Under the pieces are notes generated by a model. That model was not told where the DNA came from, did not search any database, and saw nothing but the letters and a program-made list of their open reading frames with translations. Position numbers and translations under genes: made by a program. This document shows, one piece after another, positions 44,362-54,282 of a stretch of DNA of 64,000 nt (the stretch's first letter is position 1; every line of letters begins with the position of its first letter). The stretch is taken from IMG/VR virus record IMGVR_UViG_3300020213_000023, positions 1-64,000 of that record; one strand, 5' to 3'. The DNA is from a virus.

Positions 44362-46850
44362 TGGCGCTGATCGGATACAACCACTCCTTCCTGCGTGGAT
44401 TGTCAGACTTTTGGCAGCGTTTTTTTTCGGACGCGCCTCAGCTCGACGCCCTTTACCAGGGAACAGCTGTGCTAATGGGGCAAGCGTACCTGGACCTCTT
44501 GTCGAATGTGATCAGCGTGTCGCTCAAGGACACGCCTATCTACGCCAAAGAATTCTACAAGCTGATCACACTACGAGAGGATCAACTTGCCTTCGACAAG
44601 GGCGCAGTCACCGCGGATGACCGATGGGTGGCAGCGCTCCCCGACGATGTTATTGCTTTCGTGTCACTCGATAACCGGGTGATTGAACCTACCGCGTCGC
44701 TACAGGAGCGGAACGACTACGACATCGACCGAGATGCCAAGACCATTCGATTCGTGACAGACCCGACGGACACCGACGGGAGCGGCGCACCTGTTCCGGG
44801 GTTCGCTCGACGATCGTTGGACATTTCTGTGGGCGGCGTTTTCGACGACACGACGCGACCGTTGGCAACGACGTGGATGGACAATGGCATCGTCAAGGGA
44901 GACACGCTCCGCATTCTTGATGTAGGACCAGACCTGGTGTCACAACGCAAGCGCACTGACCATTCGATTGTCTTGGTCCGCGCCAAGGCACTCTACGTCG
45001 ACTCGACGACGCCGCTCATCGAAACAGAAACTGCAGACAACTACGTCATCCTGCGCCGCCCCGCTGACGACACGGTTCTTGGTGAGACGATGACCTTCGT
45101 GGCAGACGCAGCCACGCTCGCACATACTCGGCTCGATGCCGGGTCAGTTCGCGTGTACGGCAAGGCGCTCAGCGGTGCGGATGCTGTCGAGGATGTCGAT
45201 TACACCGTCGATTACGAACTCGGTGTTCTCTATCGCTACGCGACGTGGAATCCTGCGACATCAAACCTTGTCGACTACACGTGGCAGACGAAGGTTTGGC
45301 CTGTAGCAACCTACTCGGCGACCGGTCTCGTCAGCGACGAGACCACCACGGTGCGCGTGGTGCAGATGGCGTTGTGGGCGCCGGATGCCTACGTCGACCG
45401 TCGCACGTTGGCCAACAACTTCGGCGCTCTCATTAGCCGTGAGGAAGACAGCTCGGAGAACTACCGCGCGTTCTTGCGGGGCATCTTCCAGCTCTACCTG
45501 CTCGGTCCGGTGCTCGAGCGCATCGAGAGTGCAATCAACGTCGTCATCGGATTTCCGGTCATCCGTGACGACGGCGAGGTTCTCGTTGACGTGGACACCA
45601 GCGATCCCTTGGTTACACGCGTGACCACGCGCCGCGCATCCAACAGCATCCTCAACGTGTACGAGTACCCTCCCACGGTCCCGCTGCGGGCCGATCTCAT
45701 CCCCACCAACTACGAGACGTTGACCTTCGAAGCATTCGAGCCCCTCACCACCGCTATCACGGTGACTGACTACATCCAGTCACCGACGTGGTGGCACAAC
45801 GTGGTTATTCCGCGGGATCTATTGCCTTCCGTGAGCGTTTCTCGACGCACGGTAAGCGACGCTTACGTCGAGAACATCGTGAACCCGGTAGACGGTGCTT
45901 GTATTGGAGACCCCGGGCTCGTCTTTGGCGCGGATGAAAACGGATTTTCGCCTGCTCCGGGCCACGTCGTGTTTCGTCATCGGTTGGCGTACGTCTTGAT
46001 GGATCGGTACCTGAAGTACCACACGTTCATCGTGAGCTTCGACGCGTCGATCTTCAGCCTGACGGACATCGGATACACCCGAACCTTCAATGACCTCAAC
46101 GAGCTGGTACTGACGGCCAAGCCGTCGCACACCTACGCGTTTACGCAGCCGTTGACCAACTTCATCGACACCGTGATCGCCGCGGACGGCGATTACTGGT
46201 ACCAGCCTGCGTCCTTCATGGACGACCCGGATTCGCCGGAGTTCTACGACACGGAGGGCGAGATTCCGGAGCCCCTCGAGCCCTATACCCAGTTGGGGTT
46301 GTTTTTCAACTTCAGCGTCTCTGCGCCTACCGACGGAACCGAGCAGGTGCTGTTTACCGATCCTCCGTTGGTTTTCGGTAGTGGTGTGTGGTCCGTGGGA
46401 GACTTCTTTCACTACGAGGACGCCCTTGCTGGTTTGATGAGTTTCCCGGTCCTCGGGGTTGACGTTGCTTTTGGCGGTTCCCCTCCGGTCAACATTACGT
46501 GGCGCGCTGTCCATGTATTTGTGAACGGTGCCCGGAGCGGAAAACGCCTCGTCGAAAACGTTGATTACCTCGTGTCGTATGACGGACTAGAAATCAGGCG
46601 CCTAACGGTATGGGATTCCCTCGTAAACGTCCCGGTGTCATGGACCTATCTCGCCATCGGTAACATCAGTACGTCGGTTGCCGATCCGACCATTGGTGAC
46701 ACGGAGCTTACTGTCAGCATGCAGGATGCTTCTGTGGTTACCGCCGACTACGATCCGACTCGGGTCGACTGGAACGGGGTCGCTCAATCCGTCACCGACC
46801 ACCAAGACCTGGCACTGGTTGACCGACCGCTAACCATCGTCATTCCTTGA
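44361..46850 (+). CDS. Large baseplate wedge protein
   Basis: An 829-residue protein. The N-terminus (HSFLRGLSDFWQRFFSDAPQ) is helical. The rest is beta-rich with several Ig-like or barrel-like segments. It follows the J-like gene with overlapping TGATG, which is where T4 gp7-type or tail-tip wedge proteins are found. The sequence alone does not identify a family. Confidence 0.6.
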   Translation: MALIGYNHSFLRGLSDFWQRFFSDAPQLDALYQGTAVLMGQAYLDLLSNVISVSLKDTPIYAKEFYKLITLREDQLAFDKGAVTADDRWVAALPDDVIAFVSLDNRVIEPTASLQERNDYDIDRDAKTIRFVTDPTDTDGSGAPVPGFARRSLDISVGGVFDDTTRPLATTWMDNGIVKGDTLRILDVGPDLVSQRKRTDHSIVLVRAKALYVDSTTPLIETETADNYVILRRPADDTVLGETMTFVADAATLAHTRLDAGSVRVYGKALSGADAVEDVDYTVDYELGVLYRYATWNPATSNLVDYTWQTKVWPVATYSATGLVSDETTTVRVVQMALWAPDAYVDRRTLANNFGALISREEDSSENYRAFLRGIFQLYLLGPVLERIESAINVVIGFPVIRDDGEVLVDVDTSDPLVTRVTTRRASNSILNVYEYPPTVPLRADLIPTNYETLTFEAFEPLTTAITVTDYIQSPTWWHNVVIPRDLLPSVSVSRRTVSDAYVENIVNPVDGACIGDPGLVFGADENGFSPAPGHVVFRHRLAYVLMDRYLKYHTFIVSFDASIFSLTDIGYTRTFNDLNELVLTAKPSHTYAFTQPLTNFIDTVIAADGDYWYQPASFMDDPDSPEFYDTEGEIPEPLEPYTQLGLFFNFSVSAPTDGTEQVLFTDPPLVFGSGVWSVGDFFHYEDALAGLMSFPVLGVDVAFGGSPPVNITWRAVHVFVNGARSGKRLVENVDYLVSYDGLEIRRLTVWDSLVNVPVSWTYLAIGNISTSVADPTIGDTELTVSMQDASVVTADYDPTRVDWNGVAQSVTDHQDLALVDRPLTIVIP

Positions 46851-46882
46851 GCGTTTCGAAAGTTTACGTTAGGGTAACCAAC

Positions 46883-47413
46883 ATGGATCGTGGTTTTAAT
46901 GACGGCATCCCCATGCGGGGCGACCTTACGATCGTCGTGCGCGACGCCAAATCAGGCAAAGAGCGCAAACGAATCGAAATCCGCAACAAGATCACTTTCC
47001 TTGCTGCAGACGTTTTGGTCGAGCTGCTTGCACAACGCGCGACCGATCCTGCCGCGAGCGCCAACACCATCTTCTCGATGCGGATGGGCACGTCGAACAC
47101 GGCTGCGTCTAGGGCAGACACCAACCTCGGGGCTTACATCATCGGCAAGGAGCTGGCCGATGTCGACAAGGTCACCGGCGTCCCCGGCGAGCTGCAATTC
47201 TCGTCGACCTTGGAAGCAGTGGACGCCAACGGCAATACGCTGCAGGAAGCGGGGCTGTTCACGGCGGGTGACGCAGTTACGCCAACGCCCAGTGACACTC
47301 CTGGCGTAGCTGCGGGTGACCCGCGCATGTTCGCACGTCAAACACACCCCGCGATCATCAAGACGGTCGCAATCACGGTCGAGTACAGCTGGCGAATCGC
47401 CTTTACCGCGTAA
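46883..47413 (+). CDS. Baseplate/fibre-attachment protein
   Basis: A 176-residue beta-rich protein (MRGDLTIVVRDAKSGKERKR near the start). NKITFLAADVLVELLAQR and FSMRMGTSNTAASRADTNLG, then LQEAGLFTAG, resemble small tail proteins found next to fibres in large myoviruses. The ATG at 46883 has TTAGGG upstream. A TTG at 46847 overlapping the previous stop is an alternative start. Confidence 0.55.
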   Translation: MDRGFNDGIPMRGDLTIVVRDAKSGKERKRIEIRNKITFLAADVLVELLAQRATDPAASANTIFSMRMGTSNTAASRADTNLGAYIIGKELADVDKVTGVPGELQFSSTLEAVDANGNTLQEAGLFTAGDAVTPTPSDTPGVAAGDPRMFARQTHPAIIKTVAITVEYSWRIAFTA

Positions 47414-47428
47414 TCAAGGAAATCCACG

Positions 47429-50428
47429 ATGTCTACAGGCACCTACCGTCAATTTCCAGTTTACGCCGAAGACGAGACCGGCTTCAGCGATTCTGATGCC
47501 GCCGAGCCCATTGTCGACGGGGAGGCTGTAAGCGCGACGATTTTCAATCGTCCGATTGACAACCTGCGTCTGCGCACCGAAAAGGTGCGCGGTGCCATCG
47601 AGGACTTGGCGTACCTCGCTGACGCAGACCGCGCGCTGATCGTCGCAGGTCCGGGCAAGGTCACCTGGCCTGGCTCGGTGACGGCAGGCGCGTCCGGTAT
47701 CTTTGTCCTCAGTGATGTCCTCTATGTCATCCCCGCGCTGACACGGGGAGGCGTGCAGGTTTCGCCCGTGCCTCCGACCGCCTCGTCGTTCGGCACCCTA
47801 TCACTCGACAGAGCCACAGGCAGCTCTGCCGCAATTCTGGTGACCAGTCTCCTCCGTGACTTCCAGGGGGGGCACAAGCTCAACATCACGGTCGTATCGG
47901 GCACGGTGTACAGTTGCGTGCTGGCGGATGAAGAGACGATGTCCATCGTTATCACCGCGACCGCCTCGACGGACTTGACGACAATCATCAATTCGCTCAA
48001 CGCATTGGTGAATGCGAACACGGACAATATTTGTACAGCAGCGTTGCAAGGCGGTGCCTTGGGCGCTGACCTTATCGAACGCCCGCAATCCATTCGTCGT
48101 CAAACGGGAAACCATGACGCGGAGGCGCACGCGATCACGCCGGCTCAACTCGCGGCGTTCTTCGCAATCGGCGGGAACCCCCTCCTGGAGGGTGACTCGC
48201 TCTGCGTCCAGTACAGCACATTGATCGATACTTCGCCTGCCACTGACGGCGGGCGACGCCAATCGATCCCGGAGAATTCCAACACGTCGGTTCTCACCGC
48301 GTCGTTGTTCAACTCCCGTGTGAGTCCGGATCGGTTGGTCAACGCGATCCCGGTTTGCAAGGTGGTTGACGGACGCCTTTGTTTCATTTCAGGGCAGCAA
48401 ATTTTCGCGGGGGCTATCGCCGTTGACCTCGGCGGTGGCGTCGGTTCCGTCGCGCTCACGGACATCATGAGCAGCGTCGTCATGAACGACGGCAGCCTCG
48501 AATTCAGCCAAGGTGCGCACGCTGGCTTGACGTTCTCGGTGAACGGCGGCACGTACTGGATGAACGGCATCAAGACCACTAAAGCCGTGGACACCACGCT
48601 GCTCGCGGACGCGACAACGAACTACGTCTACATCGACACCGACGGCGACCTGAAGGACACAACATCGGCGTCGACCGCGACTACGCTGCCTCGTTTGGTC
48701 TTGTACAAGGCAGTCACGGCAGGCGGCGCAATCACAACTATCACCGATTTGCGTCGGTTCCACACGCGTTTCAATAGCCGAAAGTTTATCACCGTAGGTA
48801 CTTACGGGGACTTCCAAATGCTCGAGAACGCCGTCGCATGGGTCGTCATGATGCGTTCTGTGGGTGAGGACTCGCCGTTGGAGATCGTCATCCAAGGCGA
48901 CGTCACGATGACGTCACAGATCGTGCTCACCGACAGCGTGACTATTCGTGCCAACGAACCAGGACAAGGACACATCAACACACCGTCGGGTGTTGCCGCG
49001 TTCTCTGTTCAATCGGGAACCGTTGACGACGTCATCTTCGAGAACATCCGTTTCAACGTTCCTACTGCCGTCGGATCCGGGTTGATTGACATCGGCGGTA
49101 CCGCCGCGTGCAATACGTGGGAGTTGAATCGTTGCCGCATCAACGGCGGACGCGGCGTCCACGCGATCGAGGTTATCTCAACCGCTGCGCACAACGGTTG
49201 GAGGATCCGTGATTGTGAATTCTTCGGCATGGCGCACACAGCGATCACGCTGTCTATTGCACTAGAACAGATGTCCAACGCTGTCATCAGCGGCAACAAG
49301 ATCACGGGCGGGTTGGGTGACGCGTTTGACGCGGGTATTTTCGTTGGCTACGACTCACACAACAACTGCATCGAAAAAAACCACATTGAAACAGGCGGAA
49401 TCGCGATTGCCGTGTCGGACGATAACCTCGCGTCTTCGTTGACCGCGGTATGCACAGGAAATCAGGTCTCAAACAACTACGTCACGGGTGCTTTCAACAC
49501 AAACGCAGTTCAGATTTGCGGTGAAACCCTTCTCGAAGGAAACCACGTTTCCGCGTGTGACCCAGGCTCGAGCACCAACGGTGTTGTTAGTGTTTGGGGA
49601 AACGGCGGCCCCGTCGTTATCCAAAACAACCACATCCTTAACTGGGCGCAAGGCGCTGCGATCGAGTTTAACGACGATTTCTACAGCTCGCTCGTCGCGA
49701 ACAACGTACTTCGTACGACTCTCGAGACCGCTGACTTTGGCTTGTACGACGTAACCAGTAACCTGGGGCCGATGACAGTCGTTGGAAACATCATCGACCT
49801 GTCCGGCGCGGCTGTCCCCGCCGGATCCCCTAGCGGGGTTGCTGTTGGACTCAACGCGCGCCAGGGTGTCTCCGTGTCGGGTAACATGTTTCGCGGCGTG
49901 GGCACCGTCGGCCTTCCGTCAGCCGGAATCATCGCGCTGGGCGCCAACGCTAGTATCGTCGGAAACATCTTCAACCACTGCTATGGCGTGCCTTACGCGG
50001 TTGGTACGACCCCGGTTATCGCAGGTAATCAAGGAAACAGCGGCGGCAGCACTAACGCGGATGTGTCTCGGCTGGATAACGCTGGCGCTGTTTGCCATTA
50101 CGGCTTCCAGCGTTCCGAAGCGTTGGCCACGTTGACCACTGCTTCGATTACGCTCAATCAGAACTGTTCTACTCTGTTCGTTGCATGTCCCGGAGGAACA
50201 ACACACGTCATCGGTGGATTCACGGGAGGGCGAAAGGGGCGTCGTATCGAGGTTTGGAATACCGGCACCACGACGGTTGATATCGGACACGAGGACGGTC
50301 TCATCGGGACTGCGACGGACCGCATTCACTGCTCGGGCACGGCAGACATCACCGTGCCGGCAAAGAGTTGTGTGGTTGTAACCTACGACGACGACATCAG
50401 CCGTTGGCGCGCAGCCCGGTTGACCTAA
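47429..50428 (+). CDS. Tail fibre or tailspike with beta-helix
   Basis: A 999-residue protein. The N-terminal 450 residues are a beta-rich shaft or attachment part. Residues 450-850 have repeated NxxxxNxI/V patterns (SNAVISGNKITGG, NCIEKNHIET, VIQNNHILNW, SLVANNVL) typical of right-handed parallel beta-helices such as pectate-lyase-like tailspikes, which bind or degrade host glycans. The final 100 residues form another beta domain. AAGGAAA precedes the ATG. Confidence 0.75.
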   Translation: MSTGTYRQFPVYAEDETGFSDSDAAEPIVDGEAVSATIFNRPIDNLRLRTEKVRGAIEDLAYLADADRALIVAGPGKVTWPGSVTAGASGIFVLSDVLYVIPALTRGGVQVSPVPPTASSFGTLSLDRATGSSAAILVTSLLRDFQGGHKLNITVVSGTVYSCVLADEETMSIVITATASTDLTTIINSLNALVNANTDNICTAALQGGALGADLIERPQSIRRQTGNHDAEAHAITPAQLAAFFAIGGNPLLEGDSLCVQYSTLIDTSPATDGGRRQSIPENSNTSVLTASLFNSRVSPDRLVNAIPVCKVVDGRLCFISGQQIFAGAIAVDLGGGVGSVALTDIMSSVVMNDGSLEFSQGAHAGLTFSVNGGTYWMNGIKTTKAVDTTLLADATTNYVYIDTDGDLKDTTSASTATTLPRLVLYKAVTAGGAITTITDLRRFHTRFNSRKFITVGTYGDFQMLENAVAWVVMMRSVGEDSPLEIVIQGDVTMTSQIVLTDSVTIRANEPGQGHINTPSGVAAFSVQSGTVDDVIFENIRFNVPTAVGSGLIDIGGTAACNTWELNRCRINGGRGVHAIEVISTAAHNGWRIRDCEFFGMAHTAITLSIALEQMSNAVISGNKITGGLGDAFDAGIFVGYDSHNNCIEKNHIETGGIAIAVSDDNLASSLTAVCTGNQVSNNYVTGAFNTNAVQICGETLLEGNHVSACDPGSSTNGVVSVWGNGGPVVIQNNHILNWAQGAAIEFNDDFYSSLVANNVLRTTLETADFGLYDVTSNLGPMTVVGNIIDLSGAAVPAGSPSGVAVGLNARQGVSVSGNMFRGVGTVGLPSAGIIALGANASIVGNIFNHCYGVPYAVGTTPVIAGNQGNSGGSTNADVSRLDNAGAVCHYGFQRSEALATLTTASITLNQNCSTLFVACPGGTTHVIGGFTGGRKGRRIEVWNTGTTTVDIGHEDGLIGTATDRIHCSGTADITVPAKSCVVVTYDDDISRWRAARLT

Positions 50429-50703
50429 ACCTCCCGGATGATCGATTCGCCGCCACCGCCGATGTAGTGGCAGCCGAACTCGACCCATCTAACGCGCTCC
50501 CCCAAACGACGGAACTCAACGACCATGCCCCCTTTCGGGGGCATTTTCTTGTCCGGCGAGTGCCAGTCGTACAGCTCGCGCACCACGACTTCGTCGTAGA
50601 CGTGATGCTCGATCGAGTGGGAGCCCTCGCCCTTCTTGAGGTAGTAGAAGGCTAGCCTCTTGAGGACCTCGGTGATGCCGAGCTTGTGCTCGACCCGGCT
50701 CAT
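50425..50703 (-). CDS. Hypothetical protein
   Basis: A 92-residue protein (MSRVEHKLGITEVLKRLAFY and onward), basic N-terminal helix then a beta-rich part with GGMVVEFRRLG. It converges with the fibre gene and their stop codons overlap by four bases. Function unknown. Confidence 0.55.
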   Translation of the reverse strand: MSRVEHKLGITEVLKRLAFYYLKKGEGSHSIEHHVYDEVVVRELYDWHSPDKKMPPKGGMVVEFRRLGERVRWVEFGCHYIGGGGESIIREV

Positions 50704-50927
50704 TCGGATTTCCCGAACGCCTTCTGTTCCATTTCGAGCGCGGAGTACTGGTTGTAGATCAGCCGTCCGATTTCGTTTTGCTTCAGCACGACCTTGCAGG
50801 TCTTTACACCGGAAATGCACTCCGGACAGATTGCGCCCACGACGACTTCGCCTTGACGGATCACCAGACCATCGGTGATGCTGACGCCAGGCCCGAACTC
50901 ACTCTCACAATTGTTGCATTTGCGCAT
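50700..50927 (-). CDS. Small zinc-knuckle protein
   Basis: A 75-residue protein. CNNCESEFG (4-12) and CPECISG (about 34-40) form a four-cysteine zinc site. ATG at 50927 was preferred because an earlier in-frame ATG lies within the terminator hairpin of the RNR gene. The stop overlaps the next start. Confidence 0.55.
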   Translation of the reverse strand: MRKCNNCESEFGPGVSITDGLVIRQGEVVVGAICPECISGVKTCKVVLKQNEIGRLIYNQYSALEMEQKAFGKSE

Positions 50928-50944
50928 TTTGTGAATGTACCAAA

Positions 50945-50978
50945 AGAAGAAGGGTCCCTTCAATCAAGAAGGGACCCC
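50945..50978 (-). terminator. Intrinsic terminator after the RNR gene
   Basis: GGGTCCCTTC pairs with GAAGGGACCC (10 bp, 6-base loop). On the minus strand it is followed by TTCTTCTTTT. It lies 20 bases downstream of the RNR stop. Confidence 0.75.
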
Positions 50979-50997
50979 AAATCAATCGAGTTGTTCG

Positions 50998-53319
50998 CTA
51001 GAACTTGACTTCGCAAGCACCGCCGGCACAGGCCGCCTCGCCGGTGAGGTTCGTCCCGTCTTCCAACTCCAGGATCGCCGTGTAGTCGACAGGCTTGTAG
51101 TACGCGATGAGCTGGTTGTATCGCGCTTCATCCGCCTCGGTGACCACGGCTTCATTGGGAGCGAACGCGTAGTCCTTGTCACTCGTCGCGGCGATCAGGC
51201 TGACGCCTGTAAAGAACTCCCGGTTGTCCCAGATGTAATCTGCAACCGCGTCCCATTCGTCCGGATGCACGTGAACCGTGTTGGACACGTTGTGCGTTAG
51301 TCCAGGAGAGACGCTCGTGTCCGCGGTGCCTGGAAGCACCCAGTTTTGTTGGGTGCTGCGTACCATGTCGAGGAACGTGAGCGCCGTCAGGTCCTCCTTG
51401 AGGACCGCACCGGGAGGAGCCTCGACAGGGAACTCGATGACGAATTTCCCGTCGGGCTTCTTTACGCACATGTGCGGGTTGACCGCCTTGAACGCGAGGA
51501 AGACCGTTTCCATCTCGTCGGCAGTCACGCGTCGAATGTAGCGACGGGCGTGGTGCGCGTGATGCCCAGATCCAACGCAGCCCAGCTCGAGGGACGTGGT
51601 CCCTGACGGCTTGACGCAGGTGGTTCGCGCTGCGGGACGAATGCCGATGCGGGCAGCGTATTCGGCGTTCCACTGTTTTACCTTGAGCGCCATCTCGCGC
51701 TGCAACTCCGGGTCACACGAGATCTCGCTAGCGTCGAGCATTCCGGTCATGCCGATGCCGAGAAGCGCCTCACGCTCTGCGATGACCTCGCTCTGCCAGC
51801 CCAGGTACGCCATGTCCGTGTACGCCGCCTGCAGGGTTCCGATGATCGCGGCGGCCTTGGCGGCGACCTCGAAGTCGGCGGGCGACTTGAACATCGCCGC
51901 GTTGATCTCGCACAGGTTGCAGAACGCCCAGCCGGTGATGACGTCGCCCATCTTTACATCGGGAATCGACTTGCCTCGATCGGCACGCTGCGCGAGCAGT
52001 TCGATGAGCTTGCCGTCGACGACAATCTTGGGGTTGAGGCCGATCTCGGCACAGGGGTTTGTGCCGTGGTCGAAGTCGCTGCAGAAGTAGAAGCCCGGCT
52101 CGCCCCACTCCTTGGTCATCTGGATGATCCGCTTGAACTGTTTCTTCTTCACTTCGTCACGCTTGAGCATGACGCTGTTGTTCGCGTTCGAGCGCCACGG
52201 GTGGGTCTTCCACCAGGAGCCAGTCTTGGCGTTGACCATCTCGCTGTCGTCGAGCGAGAACAGGCAGATCATCGCGGAGCGTCGGATACCGCCGCTGAGC
52301 ACAGCGTCAGCTGCGTGACACATGACATCGTGACACTCGATGGGGCGGAGCTTTCGGCCCTGCGCTCCGTCGAGGATCTTGCGAACCTGCTCGAGGGACT
52401 CCTTGAGCCTGCGATGCCCGGGGGCGCGTCCTCCGCTGGTCTTGAGCGGCGTGCCCTTCTTGCGGATCAGCGCGTAGTTGAACTCGATGTTGTAGCCCTC
52501 GACGTAGCTCATCATGAGCGCGTAGAGCGCATCGGCCCAACCCTCGATCGAATCCGCGATGGTGTGGTGCACGACGTTGTCGACGTCGATGAACTTCAGC
52601 GGGGGCAGCTTGTCGACGTGCTCGAACTGCACGGAATAGCCAACGCCGGAGCCGCACAGGAGGAGGAACATCGCCTCCGCGAAAACACGAGGACGATCGA
52701 TGAACGAAAAAGTGCAGTTGTAGATGCGGTTGTTGACTGCTTCAACGGCCGCGCCGCCGAACTGCATCGAACGCATCGACGGCAGCACCCGCTTCTCGAG
52801 CACCTGATCGAACGCCCAGCAGATGTCTGCGTCGAGGCCTACGACATGGGCGAACTTACGTCGATGCATCTCCCGGACTCGTACCACCGTCTCGTGGTAC
52901 AGCTCGCGCCGCATCTCTGCTTGGATGTGGCGGGCGTACTTCGAGTGGTGGATGTACTCTGACACGGCAAGCGGGTCAGGCGTGCGGCGTTGCTGTCTGC
53001 GCTCCGCGTGCTTCTCCCGGTAAACGATGTACGCCCTCGCCACGGCGAAGTGGCGGAACTTCATCAGCGCGATTTCGACGGCGTCTTGGATCTGCTCGAC
53101 GTCGGCCACTTCGGCGCTGAGGGTGTTGATCGCGAGTGCAACGACCTTGCGTACCTTCGCTTCGTCGACCGTGCCTTCCGCCTCTTCCCATGCTTTCCGG
53201 ATAGCGCACTCAATCTTGTGTGAGTCGAACACCTGCAGCGTAGCCCCGTCACGCTTCCGGACCTGAAGAGGTTCCGCTGTTTCCTTGAATGCCGGGTGAT
53301 TGAGCACGCTGATGTCCAT
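50998..53319 (-). CDS. nrdJ: Class II (B12-dependent) ribonucleotide reductase
   Basis: A 773-residue protein. The N-terminus is an ATP-cone (VRKRDGATLQVFDSHKIECA). SMRSMQFGG, NRIYNCTFSF, NPCAEIGL and PSGTTSLELGCVGSGHHAHH are reductase motifs, with active-site Cys in NCTF and NLCEIN and the C-terminal redox pair in CAGGACEVKF. It lacks a partner small-subunit gene, so it fits the monomeric adenosylcobalamin-dependent class. It makes dNTPs for phage DNA and matches thyX, MazG and dNMP kinase. The length is near that of Lactobacillus RTPR (739 residues). Confidence 0.85.
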   Translation of the reverse strand: MDISVLNHPAFKETAEPLQVRKRDGATLQVFDSHKIECAIRKAWEEAEGTVDEAKVRKVVALAINTLSAEVADVEQIQDAVEIALMKFRHFAVARAYIVYREKHAERRQQRRTPDPLAVSEYIHHSKYARHIQAEMRRELYHETVVRVREMHRRKFAHVVGLDADICWAFDQVLEKRVLPSMRSMQFGGAAVEAVNNRIYNCTFSFIDRPRVFAEAMFLLLCGSGVGYSVQFEHVDKLPPLKFIDVDNVVHHTIADSIEGWADALYALMMSYVEGYNIEFNYALIRKKGTPLKTSGGRAPGHRRLKESLEQVRKILDGAQGRKLRPIECHDVMCHAADAVLSGGIRRSAMICLFSLDDSEMVNAKTGSWWKTHPWRSNANNSVMLKRDEVKKKQFKRIIQMTKEWGEPGFYFCSDFDHGTNPCAEIGLNPKIVVDGKLIELLAQRADRGKSIPDVKMGDVITGWAFCNLCEINAAMFKSPADFEVAAKAAAIIGTLQAAYTDMAYLGWQSEVIAEREALLGIGMTGMLDASEISCDPELQREMALKVKQWNAEYAARIGIRPAARTTCVKPSGTTSLELGCVGSGHHAHHARRYIRRVTADEMETVFLAFKAVNPHMCVKKPDGKFVIEFPVEAPPGAVLKEDLTALTFLDMVRSTQQNWVLPGTADTSVSPGLTHNVSNTVHVHPDEWDAVADYIWDNREFFTGVSLIAATSDKDYAFAPNEAVVTEADEARYNQLIAYYKPVDYTAILELEDGTNLTGEAACAGGACEVKF

Positions 53320-53330
53320 GGGGTCTTTTC

Positions 53331-53879
53331 CTAGATGGAGTTTTTAACGACGCGTCGGATACGGCGCGCGGGTTTCTTCGGCTTTGGAAAACGCAAGGAA
53401 TGCAAAACCTCGAGTTGCGCTCGGTTAGGAGGCGCTAGCTCGAGGTGATAGCAACGGGCGATCTGCGACAGGAAAAACGCGTCCGCCTGGTTGTCGTCGG
53501 ACGTGACAAAACCAGCCCGCTTGGCTGCCTCAACCATGTCTTCTTTTTCGGCACTGGCGTTTCCCGTGGCGAATTTCTTGAGAGAGACCGGCGGCACGAC
53601 GACGTATGGGACTTCGTTTTCGAACATGAGCAGGCGAAGCACCCCGCCTACTTCGCCTAGTTCGAAAACTCGGCCGACACTATTATAGGAGTAGCCCTCG
53701 ACTGCTCCAAACAAGACACTGAGCCCGAGTAAAGGCGCCACGCGGCTCTTTACGTACGCAAGGCGTTCAACGTCTCGGCATTTCCCAGGGATCACCGTCT
53801 CATGGTGTTCTACCTGTCCGTTCGGGCGGACCCGGCACAAGCCGGTTGCGTTCAAGCTCTGGTCGATCCCCAAGTACAT
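53331..53879 (-). CDS. RuvC-like Holliday junction resolvase
   Basis: A 182-residue protein. MYLGIDQSLNATGLC holds the first catalytic Asp of the RNase H fold. VEGYSYNS supplies the Glu, and DDNQADAFFL supplies the C-terminal Asp pair, as in RuvC. Resolvases cut branched DNA before packaging. The basic tail (KPKKPARRIRRVVK) would contact DNA. GAGGT lies before the ATG at 53879, which is 28 bases from the divergent gene at 53908. Confidence 0.75.
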   Translation of the reverse strand: MYLGIDQSLNATGLCRVRPNGQVEHHETVIPGKCRDVERLAYVKSRVAPLLGLSVLFGAVEGYSYNSVGRVFELGEVGGVLRLLMFENEVPYVVVPPVSLKKFATGNASAEKEDMVEAAKRAGFVTSDDNQADAFFLSQIARCYHLELAPPNRAQLEVLHSLRFPKPKKPARRIRRVVKNSI

Positions 53880-53907
53880 GAGCGAAACCTCGGTGTACCA
53901 TGCGGCA

Positions 53908-54279
53908 ATGGCGGTTTCATTCAGTTTGCGACAAATCACGTCGGTTGTTACGGGACCTCTTTACCGCGTGAACAATACGGTTGACGCGGCCACCGACGCC
54001 TCCCTGATGATCTTCGTGTTCAAAACGACGACACAAGAATTCAGTCACTACGCAACGGTGGCAGACATTGAAACCTACCCCGATACGTACGCACAGGCCG
54101 TCTCAGACGGCGCAGCGTTCTATCGGCTTGCTTCAGTTGTTCGAGATTGGGGAACCGTCGAGGAAATGGAAGCAGATGTCGCGATGACCCTGAGTCGCAC
54201 GCAGTTTCTCGCGAACGAGCTGAACGCCGTGCAAGTGGGCGTTTCGTCCGATACAACCACCGTCATCGTACCGGAGTGA
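53908..54279 (+). CDS. Hypothetical protein, probably virion
   Basis: A 123-residue beta/alpha protein (MAVSFSLRQITSVVTGPLYR and onward). It forms a two-gene rightward unit with the next gene. Its start lies 28 bases from the divergent RuvC-like start. No family is recognised. An ATG at 53878 in frame overlaps the opposite start and was not chosen. Confidence 0.55.
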   Translation: MAVSFSLRQITSVVTGPLYRVNNTVDAATDASLMIFVFKTTTQEFSHYATVADIETYPDTYAQAVSDGAAFYRLASVVRDWGTVEEMEADVAMTLSRTQFLANELNAVQVGVSSDTTTVIVPE

Positions 54280-54282
54280 TTC

